Below, in pieces: positions 1-12,764 of a DNA stretch of 64,000 nucleotides (its first letter is position 1; the number at the start of each line of letters is the position of its first letter). The notes beneath the pieces are model-generated. The model searched no databases and was not told the origin of the DNA. It saw nothing but the letters and a program-made list of their open reading frames with translations. Location: contig JAMYWO010000191.1 of NCBI GenBank assembly GCA_024220525.1, positions 10,933 to 74,932 of the forward strand. The letters are read 5' to 3'. The position numbers were made by a program, and so were the translations under genes. This stretch comes from Cochliopodium minus. Taxonomy: Eukaryota > Discosea > Himatismenida > Cochliopodiidae.

Positions 1-186
1 AATAAAAAATAAAAAATAAAAAATAAAAAATAAAAAATAAAAAATAAAAAATAAAAAATAAAAAATAAAATATAAAATTTTAAAAATAAAAAATAAAAAA
101 TAAAAAATAAAAAATAAAAAATAAAAATAAAAATGGAAAATAAAATAATAAAAATGGTTAAACGTAAAAATAAAAAAAAAAAAAAC
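1..186. repeat. A6T heptamer array inside an intron
   Basis: Most of this stretch is a tandem seven-base unit (TAAAAAA on the + strand), slightly degenerate after about position 70. It starts right after a GT donor of the caspase-family gene read from the minus strand, so it is best explained as part of that gene's next intron, with the acceptor off the left edge. The same unit recurs in introns across the window. Confidence 0.8.
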
Positions 187-1328
187 CTGCTTGAATATCC
201 TTTCATCTCATTCCAATAAGTGTTCATATTTTGAGCAACTTCGTAATAAACTTCCCTCAAATCCACTCTGTTACCTTTCGTTTTGAAAATAGACTCTTCA
301 TAGTTATTCACGTTGAGTGTCTTTCCAAGAGCCCTAGTGAACACTCCATGATACCTTTCTCCTTTCTGCTCGGAATTGCTGTATACCGCTTCTTCCCCTC
401 CTGCAGTTATCGCCCAAATGGAATTGTGCATTGAGTTTTCCAAGAAAATCAGATCTCTGGAGTTTATATTGTACATTGGTGCTTCTTTCACTTCAAAGTT
501 ATCCCTATAAAAAAAAATTATGTTTTTAAAATTAATTTATCAATTTACACATATATTGAACTTATCACTCCAAATTAGAATATAAACCATTTTGATAATA
601 GTTAAATTCAGTTTATCCTGTATATAACATGAATTTTTTGGAATATATGAAAATTTTTTTATGGATGATAAATATTTGCATCTCAACATAAGTATTAATT
701 GATATATGTTCGTTCTTATTATCGATCGAACATATATATTTGGGAAGAAATTTTCTTTTTCTTACTCCCTGAATATTCCTCCACTGAAACAACAATCCAA
801 TATAATTACAATATGTTTCAATTTGAATCTTTCAAAGGTGGATTTCAAAGAAGATAAGTTTAATTGCGTCTGGATCTTATTCTGATCGTAATCATATGCA
901 CAAAAGGAGAAATTCTCCATTAATCCAATATCCTTCGTGCCATGGCCCGAGAAATAGATCAAGAGGATAGAATCTTGATATTTCTCATCTATCAACGTTT
1001 TATTTCCAAATTCCATTATTTTGCAGTCTATATTGTGTTTGGTGGCATTTTCGTTCATTAATTTGCATTCTGTCTTATATCCAATCTTCTCAAAGGTATT
1101 CTCCATCAATTCCAAATCATTCAGTGGCCCTTTCAATTCAGGAAGAGTCGGATTTTCATATTTTCCTATTGCTATATAGATGGCAAAGCAATCAGAATAT
1201 AATCTTCTTTCTTTAGGAACCTTATGAAAGGACGAGAAATGAAAAAAATTTTTAATAAAAAGATTCTTGAATATAGAAGGTTTAGTATTTTCATTCTATC
1301 CATTATCTATTTATATTACCTCATTCAT
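187..1328 (-). CDS. Caspase-family (C14) cysteine protease, C-terminal part missing
   Basis: A caspase-fold protease of the metacaspase/paracaspase superfamily; it should cleave proteins with a Cys-His dyad in the cytosol. My model has a nine-base first exon (ATGAATGAG, 1328-1320), exon 2 at 1220-766 and exon 3 at 504-187. The exons join in frame. The p20 landmarks are FAIYIAIGKYENP near the N-terminus, the catalytic His in IYFSGHG and the catalytic Cys in ILDCCFSGG. Exon 3 gives ITAGGEEAVYSN and GVFTRAL, which fit the p10-like half. Exon 3 ends at a donor and the gene continues beyond base 1. The family assignment is firm. Whether it is closer to metacaspases or to bacterial-type caspase homologues cannot be told without a database comparison. 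Confidence 0.85.
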
Positions 1329-1527
1329 TTTTCAAATTTTTTCAATGAGGGAATTCAGAATTTTTTTTTTATTTATGAAGTTCATTGATTGAGACATCAT
1401 TGAACATTTTTGAGACATTTGCTTGAACATGAAAATAGAGAAATGAATTGTTGATATGAATCGAATATAAAGATAATTAAAAATATTCAGCGAAATTTAT
1501 ATAATTTTATTATTTTTGAATATAAAA

Positions 1528-3914
1528 TTAATTCAAGACACAAGTTTGATTCTTTATGGAAACTGCAATGTTATCCATGTTGGAGATGATCAAATGGGAA
1601 ATAGGTTTTGGAATTTTGAAATTATATTTCTTGTTGATTCTCTTAAAGCAAAGAAGCAAAATTTTTACACGTAAATTGAAAGATGGCCCAAAACCTTTGT
1701 GATCATTAATGCTGAAATTTAAATTTATTAAAAAAAAAAAAAAAAAGTAAAAAAAATTTAACCTCCAAGTATTTATCATTGGCTTTCCTCCGAGCAATAT
1801 TTTAAGAGAAGGAATATTTTTGTAAAAAAAAGGTTTAGAGTGGCTTTCCAAAAATCCTGTCCCAAATTGACCTTTTTGTATTTATGAGAATATAAGAATA
1901 AAATAAAATAAAAGATACAAAAGAGAATTTTAAAATAAGCCCATACCTGAAGTGTTGCATCCAAATATCTTAATATCATTATTGTCTAATTCACAAAAAA
2001 AAATGAAAAAAAAAGAAAAAAAAAGTTGAATGAGATTACAAAAGCAAACAAAGACCTATTTTTTTATTTAAAAAAATTGAAAATCCTAAAAAAAAAATTG
2101 AACAAATTAATTTACATGTCCCCAACCAGAAATTACATCCCTTATATTATCTTGCTTAAAAATTTCTTTAAAACTTGACTGATTTTTAACATGACCTAAT
2201 CCAAGTTGTCCTTTTGAAATAGAAATGAGAGAATGAAGATAATTAAGATAATTGTAAAAATAAAATAAATTAAATTTTACCATCAGCATTGTACCTTTAA
2301 AAAAATATTGATTGAAATTATTTTTTCAAAAAAAAAAAAAAAAATCTTTTTTTACCCGCTTGATTTCAAAGTACCGTCATCTTTATTTTTTTTGAAGGTT
2401 GGAATTAATAATTCAAAAATGAAAAGATTTTACAGTATAAAATATAAGTAGTGTGAGAACCACAATAGATATCTCTTATATTCGCATCTTTTAACAACAA
2501 AGTAGGTACTTTCACTTGCTTTTTAAACATCAGGCCTTTAATTTTTTTAAAAAAAAATCAAAAATCAAAAATAAAAAATAAAAAATAAAAAATAAAAAAT
2601 AAAAAATTTTCAAATAATAAAAATTAAAACCTAATTGACCATATTGATTATCTCCCATGCCCCAAACCTCTCCATTTTCTATCAAACAAAAATTAAAAAA
2701 ATTTTGATTTTATCAAAAATGTAAAAAGTGAAAAAGTTAACCCTTTAAAAAGATGGTGTAATACCATCCACAACAAATTTTTTTGATGGAAGAATCTTTC
2801 ATTAAAACTATTGGAGTTGAAAAAATGTAATTTACTGATTCAAATCCCAACTGGCCATAATCTTTTAATAAAAAATCAAAAAAAAATTGTTTTTTATTTT
2901 TTCTATTTTTAAATTTTTTTATTAAAATATTTTTAAATTTAATAATTACAAAATTTTAATTTTTTACCATTTCTTCCATAAACCAATACTTCACCATCAT
3001 CACAATGAATTATCACGAAAAACCCTCCACAAATTATGTTTTTGATCCCTAATCGAGTGTCTATCAATTTAAAATTCTTTTCATAGACACCTAATTCCAA
3101 TTGTCCACGATAATAAATTTCTCCATTCTCTTTAGAAAATAAAATTTAAAAAATGAAATTCAAAAAAAAAAATAAATAAAAAATAAATAAAAAATAAAAA
3201 TAAAAAAAAAAAAAATAATAAATAATAAATAAAAATAAAAATAAAAATAAATAAAAATGAAAATAAAAATATCACTTTAAAATATAAATTGTAAACTTTT
3301 TTTATTATGAAAATTAAAATTACCATGATAGATTATTGAGGAATAAGCACCACATTTTATATCCTTGATAGGAGAGTTGCAATTCTCGTTCATCATTAAC
3401 TCAGGAACTGTGGAATACAACAAATATTCCAAATCGTTTTTACAACCAAAGTAATAGAGCTCTCCATTTTCTGTTCAAAAGAAAAATTAATTGATTTTAA
3501 AAAAGAATTAAATGAGTTTTATTTAAAATTTAATTTTTTAGATTTGATTAATTCTGATATCTTTTATCTTTTTTTTTTTAAACCTTTCAAATACATAGAA
3601 TGTAAATTTCCATTTGATATCATTTTTATGTCTTTATCATTTAATACAAATGATGGAGTTGATCTATCATTATTATCCCCCAATCCCAGTTGATCTTTTT
3701 TATTTTCATTGCAAAAAAGAAATTTAGTCTTTATTTTTATCTAAAAAAAAGGAATAAATTCACAATTTTGATTATATCCACAAGAATACAGATCCCCATT
3801 TTCTATATATCAGTCAAAGAGTTTTAATTTGAAATGAATCAGAATATATATATTCTTTGTAATATTTATTTTACCGTAATAAAATAGAGAATGATTCATA
3901 AGATTGGTTGTCAT
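1528..3914 (-). CDS. RCC1-repeat protein with C-terminal PKP box
   Basis: An RCC1-type beta-propeller built from about ten short exons. The start MTTNLMNH at 3914 is followed by repeats that contain ENGDLYSCGYNQN, QLGLGDNND, ENGELYYFG, ENGEIYYRGQLELG, YGQLGF, ENGEVWGMGDNQYGQLG and GQLGLGHVKNQ. These are the ENG-x-hydrophobic-G and GQLGLG signatures of RCC1 repeats. Phases match at the joins I checked; the joins around 2400-2450 and 2000-2110 are less certain. Such propellers act as binding platforms, sometimes as exchange factors, and nothing here shows which. The last exon encodes W-x4-HK, then ILLLCFKR and KIPKPISHLII, the same tail found on the ankyrin proteins in this window. No F-box or BTB domain is visible upstream. 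Confidence 0.8.
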
Positions 3915-4107
3915 TTGAAGCAAAAGTTTCTTCTATAAAAATAAACTCAATATAAAATTTTCTTTGACTATTTCCCTTTTATCAATTTTATTTTAATATA
4001 TTAATTTCTTTATCATGGGAAATAAAGAAATCAAAAAGGAAATGGATATTGTTGTAATGGAGGTATCATCTTTATTTTTTCTGTTCAAAATTATAAAATA
4101 AAAATTG

Positions 4108-7100
4108 ATGCAAGATTTTGAAGAATTTGTCGATTTTGAATGGAAAGAAAAAGATACAACTATTGATGAATATGAAGCACCACAAAAGAGATATGGTGAA
4201 AATAAAATAAAGGGAAAATGAAAATATAAAAATTTTTATTTTTAATTTATTTTTAAATAGGATCCACTATTACAAATGATGAAAGAGGAAATCTCTATTT
4301 ATTTGGAGGAGAATATATAAATGAAGAATATACAAATACCCAATTAAATGATTTTTGGATCTATAAAAATTCAAAATGGAAAAAAATATTCGCAAACAAA
4401 TTTTCTACCGAAACACCTCCTTGCAGAAGCTTCTCCACGATGAACTATTTCAAGGGAAATCTTTATTTGTTTGGAGGATATCACAAAGGAGAATGCTTGC
4501 CTGATTTTTGGGTGTACAACATTAAAAAGAATCATTGGAAGGTAAGAAGATAAAAAAAATAATTTGAAAATAAAAAAATGAGATGGTCAAAAAAAAAAAA
4601 AAATAGAAAAAAATTTTAATCAAACATTTATACAAAAATAAAAAATAAAAAAAAATAAAAATAAAAAAAATGATTAATGAAAATATCTAACATAAAACCA
4701 ATTAGTATTTAAATCAAAAAAAATGATCAATAAAATAATAAAAATTAACAAAAAAATTTTTTGAAAGGAAATAAAATTTGAAGAAAAAATGAGTAAAAGA
4801 TCACACCATCTGTCTTATATCAACGAAAGAACAAGACATTTGGTAATTATAGGAGGATATTCTGAGTATGAAAGTAACACTTACAACAAGAACGTTTTAG
4901 ATGATTGTGTTTTTGTCGATATAAAACAAGATCCTCCTGTTTTTATATTCAAAAAAAAATTGATTCCCATTGCTGAGTCTTCTCTTATTGTTACTCAAAA
5001 CAACGTAATAATTCTTTAATAGATTTTTAAATTTAAAAAATGTGTAAAAAAATTTAAAAAAAAAAATAAAAATTCAAAAATTGATTGAAAACAAAACAAA
5101 AAAAAAATTCTTAAAAATAATTTAAAAAAAATCTCTCAAAAAATAAATTGAAAAATTTTAAAAATAAAAAAAATCTTAAATTTGTAAATATTCAAAACTA
5201 TTGAAAAAAATCAAAAAAAAAATTAAAAAATTAAAAAAAAAAATAATTAAACCTATTGAAAGTATCTTTTAAAAAAAATTTTTTCATTACAGATAATCCT
5301 GTACGGAGGAAATAATGGAGAGAAAATGACGAACGAAATCATCGTTTTTGGAAACAAATACACTCTTTCCTCCAAAAAAACGATAAAAACAAACATAAAA
5401 GCAAGAACAGGACATCAAACAATTAACTGGAGAGAAAAGTTGATGGTGATGTATGGAGGTGAAAACTCGGAGCATCTTTTTTCTCAGGATTTTTTTTATT
5501 GGTCCCTCTCTTCTTTGCTTTCTGCTTTTGATGGCAGTGATGTTGAGACTTTTTCTTTTAATTTTAAGGGAAATCTTTTTTGTCCTGTTTCTCGCTTTTA
5601 CCATTCTTTTTTGTGTCATCAAAAACAAGTAAAAAAAAAAAAATTTGTCGTTGTTGTTAATATAATTTTATTTTTTTTTAATAACAAATTAATATAATTA
5701 TATTTTTAATTAAATTTTTAATTTTTATTTAAATTGATTCAAATTTTATTTAAATTTTATTTAAATTTTTGTATTTTATTTAAATTTTTAAATATTATTT
5801 AAATTTTTAATATTATTTTTAATAAGATATCCATTTTTTTATAAATACATTATTATATTTTAATTTTTATTTATTTCAAATTTTTAAATTATTTTTAATA
5901 AATAAATTGGTTTTTAAATAAATTGTATCCATTTTTTATTATAGATTATATTTTTTCAATAAATTGTATTTTTAAATCCATTTTTTATTAATACATTATA
6001 TTTTTTATTAATAAGATATTCATTTTTGGAGGGATTTCACAAGACAAAAAAATTCTTCCAGAAATACATTGCTTCTCCTACAAAGCAAACACTCTAATCT
6101 CAACAGAAAAAGAAACAATATTCGAAACCAACACAAAATTTAACTTTGAAATTTCGAAATATCTTTCTTTGTCGGAAATAAAAAATATGATGGGAGTGAA
6201 CAGAAAATTATATCAAATTTACACAACAAACAATAAAATATGGAGGATTTTAATTCGAAAAAAATATCCGAAATTCTACGAGAATTCTCCTTTCCTTAAA
6301 AATATCCCTCCCAAAGAAAAAGTAATGAGCATTTTTCGCTTTTTGCATGAGAATTACTTTCATATGGATCGATTGGATGAGAAAAGTTTGCCTAATGGAA
6401 ATTTGATTGAGAAAAACAAACTTAATCAAACCAAAAAAATCAAAATTTGTCTTATGGGAGGTAATAAAAATATATTTTGAGAGGTGTTTATTTTTTAAAT
6501 TTAATTTAATTTTTCTAGGAAAAGATAGTGGAAAAAAAAAGTTGATAAAAAGATTTGTTTATGATTACTTCGACGATGATGTCAAAAGTGAAGGAGGAGA
6601 GGAAGAAAAGAAATTGGTAAATAAAAACTGCAGAAAATTGAATGTTTATTTCAACGATAAATCCGAATCAAGAATTCCTATTGAAATTTCGATTCTCAAT
6701 GAAATCAATGAAGAAAATATTAAAAAAATAGAAGAAAATGATGTTTTTGTGTTCCTCTTCTCTATAAATAACAAAGAAAAGGATTTCAAGCACATTATTG
6801 ATTTACACAAAAAAATCTGCATTCTTTTCGGTGTTGATTCTTTTCCATCTCTTTTGGTTGCTAACAAATTTGACTTGGATACTCTTTTCGATTTTTCTTC
6901 ATCAATAGAACTTTCTGTTTTGATCCATTCTCCTTTAATCCGTGCAAGTTCTTTGAGTGGTTTGAACGTAGAAAACATTTTCAAGCTGTGCGTGATGATT
7001 TACTTTCAAAACAATGGGAAAAAGTTGCAATACAAGGAGAATAATGCAAATCACAATAAAGTTCAACTCAAATCTGAGAAGAGTTTGAAGCTTATCAACA

Positions 7101-7276
7101 TTTCCAAAACTAGCAAATTGGACAAGTTGAAATCTCTTCAAGATATCAAAGACATCCGATCTGAAAACCTCAAATCTTCCTCAAAACTCGACAATAACAA
7201 TATTTCCAAAAATAACAATGATCATCACTTCAACAAAAAAGATAAAGAAAGGAAGAAAGATTGTGTAGTTTTTTGA
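4108..7276 (+). CDS. Kelch repeats - F-box-like - Ras-like GTPase fusion with CaaX end
   Basis: Six exons (4108-4195, 4261-4541, 4768-5004, 5293-5628, 6016-6460, 6519-7276) join in frame to about 714 residues. The first 330 residues hold kelch blades (NLYLFGGEY, NLYLFGGYH, LVIIGGYS, IILYGGNN, MVMYGGEN, IFIFGGIS). An F-box-like stretch follows (KYLSLSEIKNMMGVNRK, then W-x7-RKKYP). The chain then enters a Ras fold: strand KIKICLMGG, P-loop GGKDSGKKK, VFVFLFSINNK, the guanine motif NKFD, SSLSGLN, and a terminal CVVF that fits a CaaX prenylation box. The P-loop lacks the usual Ser/Thr after GK, and no DxxG switch-II motif is visible, so it may be a pseudo-GTPase. The join of F-box and GTPase lies within one exon, so the fusion does not depend on splicing guesses. 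It is inferred to be a membrane-tethered ubiquitin-ligase adaptor. Confidence 0.8.
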
Positions 7277-7353
7277 AAGTATTTACAAAAAGTATTAAAT
7301 TTTTATTAATAATAAATTAAATATTTTTTTTAGTGAAACATTATTTCTTTTTT

Positions 7354-10300
7354 TTAGTTCAGAGAGATGTCCCCACTTTTGATTTTCATCACCGAAATAG
7401 TTTTTTTGCTTATTCTAAAAAAACAAAAAAATTATTAAATAAAATTAAAAAATCGTTTTAGTTACCCTTTTGATCTGTTTCTAGAATAAGAAAACTCTTT
7501 CCCAAATTCTTTTCCGAATATTTTTTCAATGGATGTATCCAATCTAAAATGTAAAAAAAAAAAAAAACAAAAATATTAAAATTATTAAGAAAAAAAAAAA
7601 CAAAATTGTTTCATTAATTAAATAAAAAGTTATTTACGAAATTAAAATTAAATCAAGCTGGAAAAGAGGTTCGGGAACCAAGTTGTTCAACAATGTCTTG
7701 AATCCTTCGATCATTCTCGATTTGGACTCTTTGAGCAACTCCAAGATTTCAATCCTAGATTTACCAAACACCTCCCTCTGCAAAATGGACTCTAAGTGTA
7801 AATTTATGCCTTTTTTCAAAATAAAATTATTAAAAAAAATTTAAAAATTAATTAATAAAAAAATTAAAAAATAAATTAGTTTAAATAAAAAATGTTGTTT
7901 TACATGATTTTGTCCATGGCTTAATTTCGCTTAGATACTTCCTTAAACTTTTGTCTTTTTCAAAAAAATTTAAAAAAAATAAAAAATAAAAAAATAAAAT
8001 AAAAATAAAAAATAAAATAAAATTAAAAAAAAAAATGATGAAAATAAAAAATAATTTTTATACCAAAATCAACACGTGTTGTGTTCATATCTTCAAAAAC
8101 TTTTTTGATTTCGGGTTCTTTGAATGTATAGAGTTTTGAGAGACGCATGTTGAATTGTTTGGCAATGTCCTCTATCGAATCATTACAAATCAAAAACACC
8201 TCTGACAAGTACTCTTTGGCCATCATTGACTAAATAAAAAAATAATAAATAAAAAAAGAAATAAAAAAAAATAATAAAATCAAAAATAAAAAATAAAAAA
8301 TAAATAAATATTGAAAATAAATATAATAAAAATGGAAAATAAAATGGAAAAGAAAAATAAAAAATAAATAAATTTGAAATAAAAAATAAAAAATGAATAA
8401 AAAAATAAAAAATTTGAAATAAAAAATAAAAAATAAAAAATTAAATTAAAAAATAAAATATTAAAATAATTAAATGAAAAAATAAATAAATATTGAAAAT
8501 AAATATTGAAAATAAATAAAAATAAAAATAAAAATAAAAATTAAATAAAAAATGAAAAAATAAAAAAATGAAAAAATTTTTGTACATTTAATGACTGGAG
8601 ACCATTATTTTCAGAAATAGAAGAGAATAAACCAGTATTCTCCAAAATAGCCATTTTGAACTTTGTGTACTCATTGGACAAAAAATTGGAAGTAGAGATT
8701 GCCTTGTTCAGAATTTTCTCCTCTCCTATTTTTTTGGAGTCGAACAGCACATTCAAGTTAATCGCCATCGTTTTGATCATCTCTTCAAATTTCAACAAAC
8801 CTTTTTTTAAAAAAATTTAAAATCATCAAAAAATCAACAAAAAACAAAAATTTTTTTAAAAAAATCTAGAAAAAAACAAAATAATTAAAAATCAAGATTA
8901 ACAAAAATAATCAAAAAAAATCAAAATAAAAAAATAATTAATCTTTTAAAAAATCAAGGAAAACAAATTAATTATAAATCAAGAATAACAAAAAATTTTT
9001 AAAAATAAAATAAAATCCAAGATAAAATCTTAAAAAATAAATTTTAAATCAAAAAACAACAAAAAAAAATTTAAAAAATAAAAAAAAATTTAAAATCAAA
9101 AAAGAAATAAAATTTAAAAAAAAAATGTCTAAAATTCAAAAAAAAAATTATGATTTAATAACCATGTATCCTCATGAGATTGTATACTTCTGGGACACAT
9201 CTGAAATCATTCATTTGTTTCAGTCCAGTGTACTCGTCAAAAGTCTGGTTGACAGTTTGAAGAATGGACTCTCTCAAGTTGGAATTTTCTATGTTTTTTG
9301 AAATTAGTTTTAGAACTTCTATTGATGACAATTTTTCCCAATTTTTCTTTAAAAAAAAAAAATAAAAATTTTGATACAAAATGAATAAAAAATTATTTAA
9401 TTTTTAATTCTTTTAAAAATTAATTTAAAATTGATTTTTAATATTTTGTAAAATTAATTTAATATAAAAAAAAATTTTAAATATTGAATCTTTTAAAATT
9501 GAACTGAAAAAAAAAAAAACAAATGCAAAATGAAAACATAATGAAAACATTTAAGAAAATAAAAAATAAAAATAAAAAAATAAAAAAAGTAAAAAAATTA
9601 AAAAATAATGAAACAAACAATGAAAAAAAATTAAAAACAAAATGAAAAAAACGATTAAAAAAAAAATAAAAATAAAAAAAATTATTTAAAAGTTGAAATC
9701 AAAGTATTAAAATTTAAAAAAATTAAACTAACATTATATTGTTCAATGATTTGGGTATCTACTTTGGGAGGGAGAAGATTGTTCAAAATATTGTAGCAGT
9801 TCGTTTCAAATTTCTTCAATATTTCCTCCAGGGAGAAGTTCAAATAGTCATTTTCTTTCATATCCTTCTCCCTTTTCTTCTCACTGAAAATTTTGATTTT
9901 TTTGGATGTTTGGTTCTTTAATGAAAAAAATAAAAAACATAAAAAAAGATAAAATAAAAAAATATAAAAATAAAATTGAAAAAATAAATAAAAAATAAAA
10001 AATAAAATAAAATAAAAAATAAATAAAAAATAAAAAAAATGAAAATAAAAAATAAAATAAAAAAATAAAAATAAAAAAATTACAAATATAAATAATAAAT
10101 TAAATTAAAAATAAAAAATAAAAAATAAAAAAATAAAAAATAAAAAATGTTTACCACTTCTTTAAATTCTTTTAATATTTTTTCAATTTCACTTCCTCTT
10201 TTTCTCAATTTTTTCTTCTTTTTTTTCTTCTTTTCATTTGGACTGATGATGTTATTATTTACATTATTGGGGAGTTCAGGGTTTCTTTTGACGGGTATTG

Positions 10301-11661
10301 GCAAGTTGTTCATCGACCTTGAAAAATGGATCGATTTCTCATCAATGAGCTCCAAAAATCCAACTTTTAAAAAAAGGTAAAAAAAATAAAAACAAAAATA
10401 AAAATAAATATCAAATATTAAAATAATAAAATAAAAAGTAAAAAAATAAAAATGAAAATAAAATAAAATAAAATAAAATAAAATTAGAAAAATTAAATAA
10501 TAAATAATAAATAAATAAAAATATATCAAATATTATGATAATAATAAAAAATATAAAATAAAAAATAAAAAAAATAAATAAATAAAAAAAATCATTGAAA
10601 ATAAAAATCTTTTTAACCTGCTTTCCCTTTAGTGGGAGTGGACAAAGAATAATTATTTTCGATTCCGGGTGATTCGGGAGAAACAGAATTGGGTGGAGAA
10701 AGATAGTTGGGAGGGGAGAAGGAGTCGTTGGGAGATTCCGGAGAAGACTTATTCTCTGTGTTGGCTCTGTAGTTCTTTACGTTTTGATCATTTTCTCTAT
10801 AGGAGTACTTACGATCACTAAAAAAAAAAATTAAAAGAATAAAAAATAAAAAATAAAATTCGAAGAATCAAATAAATAAATCAATTAAAAAAGAAGAATA
10901 AATATTGAATAAAAAATAAATAAAAAAAATAAAAATAAAAAAATAAAATTCGGAGAATCAAAATATAAAAAGATATAAATAAAAAATAAAAATATAAAAT
11001 AAAAAATAAAAATATAAATAAATTTTTGAAAATATTTAAAATAAATTTTTAAATACTTTTGAATGTTTTGTCCTAAAACTCTTCTGTTGTTGTAAGCACT
11101 GGTGTTTCCGAGGGGAGATTCTCCTCCCAATTTTTGTTGGTCTATTTCAAACTTGATTTTGTTGTCGTATAGTTTGGCGAGCCACCACAAGTCCTCTTCC
11201 AAAGACTTCACTATATACATGCACTCTTTCAAAAAATTCTCATTGACAACAACCTTTTAAAATGAAAAAAATATATAAAAATCAATTAAAAAAAAATAAT
11301 AAAAAAAATTATTAATAAAAAATTATAAAATATTCAAAAAAAAGAATAAAAAAAAAAGAAAAATTACAAATTTTTGATCTTTTTCAAATATAATATTATT
11401 TTTAAATTTTAAAAGATGAGAGGTGTGATTTTTCATTCTTGTAAAAGCCCAATCGTAACCAAAATCATTGAGAAACTGCATCACCTCCGTATCCAAATAC
11501 TCATCGAGACTAGGAATGTCCACATTGAACAGATTAGTATCTACCTTCATTTCTACCACATCATCTACCTTGAAATTCACTTTGTTTTCTACTTCTGCCA
11601 ATAATTCGCTGGCAGTGCTTATTAGTTCCAAAAACTCTTTCTTCTTGTCTTCTTTGGACAT
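7354..11661 (-). CDS. Long 12-exon protein of unknown function
   Basis: About 680 residues in twelve exons with clean GT-AG joins. The start MSKEDKKKEFLEL lies at 11661 and the stop at 7354. I do not recognise the family. The sequence is helical and charged. It has an acidic N-terminal part (IPSLDEYLDTEVMQFL), a phrase EEDLWWLAKLYDN, a disordered Ser/Pro stretch (about 10620-10815) and a run of nine lysines (10190-10240). A helical second half follows with FKTLLNNLVPEPLFQL near the end. It resembles a tethering or scaffold protein, but no named domain can be claimed. Introns here are rich in the A6T unit and make up roughly half of the locus. A profile search with the spliced protein would be the way to place it. 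Confidence 0.65.
8235..8575. repeat. Low-complexity A/T intron
   Basis: A single intron of the unknown 12-exon gene. It consists almost only of AAAT and AAAAAAT-type units, with a few interrupting ATGGAAAAT and AATATTGAAAATAAAT repeats. No coding potential is seen on either strand. Confidence 0.7.
9925..10150. repeat. A/T repeat intron
   Basis: An intron of the minus-strand 12-exon gene, made of A-rich units (AAAAAT, AAAATAAA) on the + strand. The sense strand is therefore almost pure T with spaced A. No other feature is visible. Confidence 0.65.
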
Positions 11662-11891
11662 TTTTGCTTTTGATCTAAATATTGAAAAAGAGATTGATAT
11701 GAATAAATTTAAAAAAAATGTTAGCGGAAATAATTTTGAAAGAAAATATTTTGATCCATAAAAGAAACAGGGATGATATCTTTAATAAAAATTTATAAAT
11801 CAAAATTGATTGAATATTATTTGAATATTTTATAATGTTAAAAAAATGATTAATTTTAAAAATTATTTTATTGTTGTCAAAAGATTAGTCC

Positions 11892-12455
11892 TCATTTATC
11901 ATACCTTGTTGTATTAAATTTGAGCTTATTCTCTCTTGGTGTTGGGCTTGTAAATGCCTTCATCCATCCCACCCCACCTCCCATCTTTTTCATATCGAGG
12001 ATACTGATTTGATTGAGTTTGATGGGCTCGCCATTTACTGAAATCTCCTTATATTTCTTTTTAAGAGAATCAATTGTCGTCTTTATCTTCCTTTTCTTTT
12101 TCTCTACTTTATTTATTGCTCGTATATCAACACTATTTTTTTGCAATTGAAATGCACCTATGATGATCGAATAATATTTAGATATCATGTTGCATTCCAT
12201 CTTGATCTCTTGGAATAATGTATCAGTCTTTGGATTTGATTTCAGCTTGAGATACATCATCTCAGATATCAAGATATTGATCCCGGATATGCTATGTATT
12301 ATTTCCCTTGTCGATTGCATGAACACATTCTCTATATTCTGCAACACTTCTTCATTATCCGTTAACTCCAAACTTTGTTTGAATAATTCTACAATCTTAT
12401 CAACCTCATTATCTATAGTGCAACATAATTTTTCAAGCTTCTCTTCTTCCATCAA
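11892..12455 (-). CDS. Small coiled-coil protein, unknown
   Basis: An intronless 187-residue reading frame starting MMEEEKLEKL. It is predicted to be mostly alpha-helical with heptad-like leucines and isoleucines. A basic cluster (KVEKKKRKIKT) and a Gly-Met-Trp phrase (GGGVGWMKAFTS) sit near the C-terminus. I do not recognise the family. Codon use is ordinary for the window, and the frame is much longer than neighbouring spurious frames. It lies about 230 bases upstream (on the minus strand) of the 12-exon gene, and nothing shows that the two are functionally linked. Confidence 0.6.
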   Translation of the reverse strand: MMEEEKLEKLCCTIDNEVDKIVELFKQSLELTDNEEVLQNIENVFMQSTREIIHSISGINILISEMMYLKLKSNPKTDTLFQEIKMECNMISKYYSIIIGAFQLQKNSVDIRAINKVEKKKRKIKTTIDSLKKKYKEISVNGEPIKLNQISILDMKKMGGGVGWMKAFTSPTPRENKLKFNTTRYDK

Positions 12456-12764
12456 TATTTTTTGAGGATCTCAATTTTTATTTCCTCCAAATTGTATAAA
12501 ATAAAGGAAAAAATAAAATTTCTTTTTTTTATTTTTTTATTTTCTTTGTTCTAATTTCGCTAATCTCATCTGTGATTTGTCCAAAATCAGATAGGTTTTA
12601 TACAGTAAAAAAAAAATTCTTTCATCATCAAAGGAAACTTTTGAAATTTACATCTCAAAAAGATCAAGTAAAAAAAAAGCAAAAAAAAAAAAAAAAAGAA
12701 AAAATTATAATATTTTTTTTATTATTATAAATAAAAGATAAAGAGCCAACTTTTAAAAGAATCT
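12456..12764. other. Intergenic AT-rich spacer
   Basis: This lies between the small coiled-coil gene and the stop of the DyP peroxidase, both on the minus strand. It must hold the 3' end of one transcript and the promoter of the next. Several poly-A and poly-T runs are present. I see no gene or recognisable motif. Confidence 0.5.

Noticed and set aside
1-130. Telomere-like repeat
   Set aside because: The seven-base A6T unit has no G and sits inside introns throughout the window, so it is not a telomere.
5287-5628. Minus-strand 113-residue frame opposite the kelch gene
   Set aside because: It lies exactly antisense to a kelch exon that is in frame with its neighbours; composition is that of a shadow frame.
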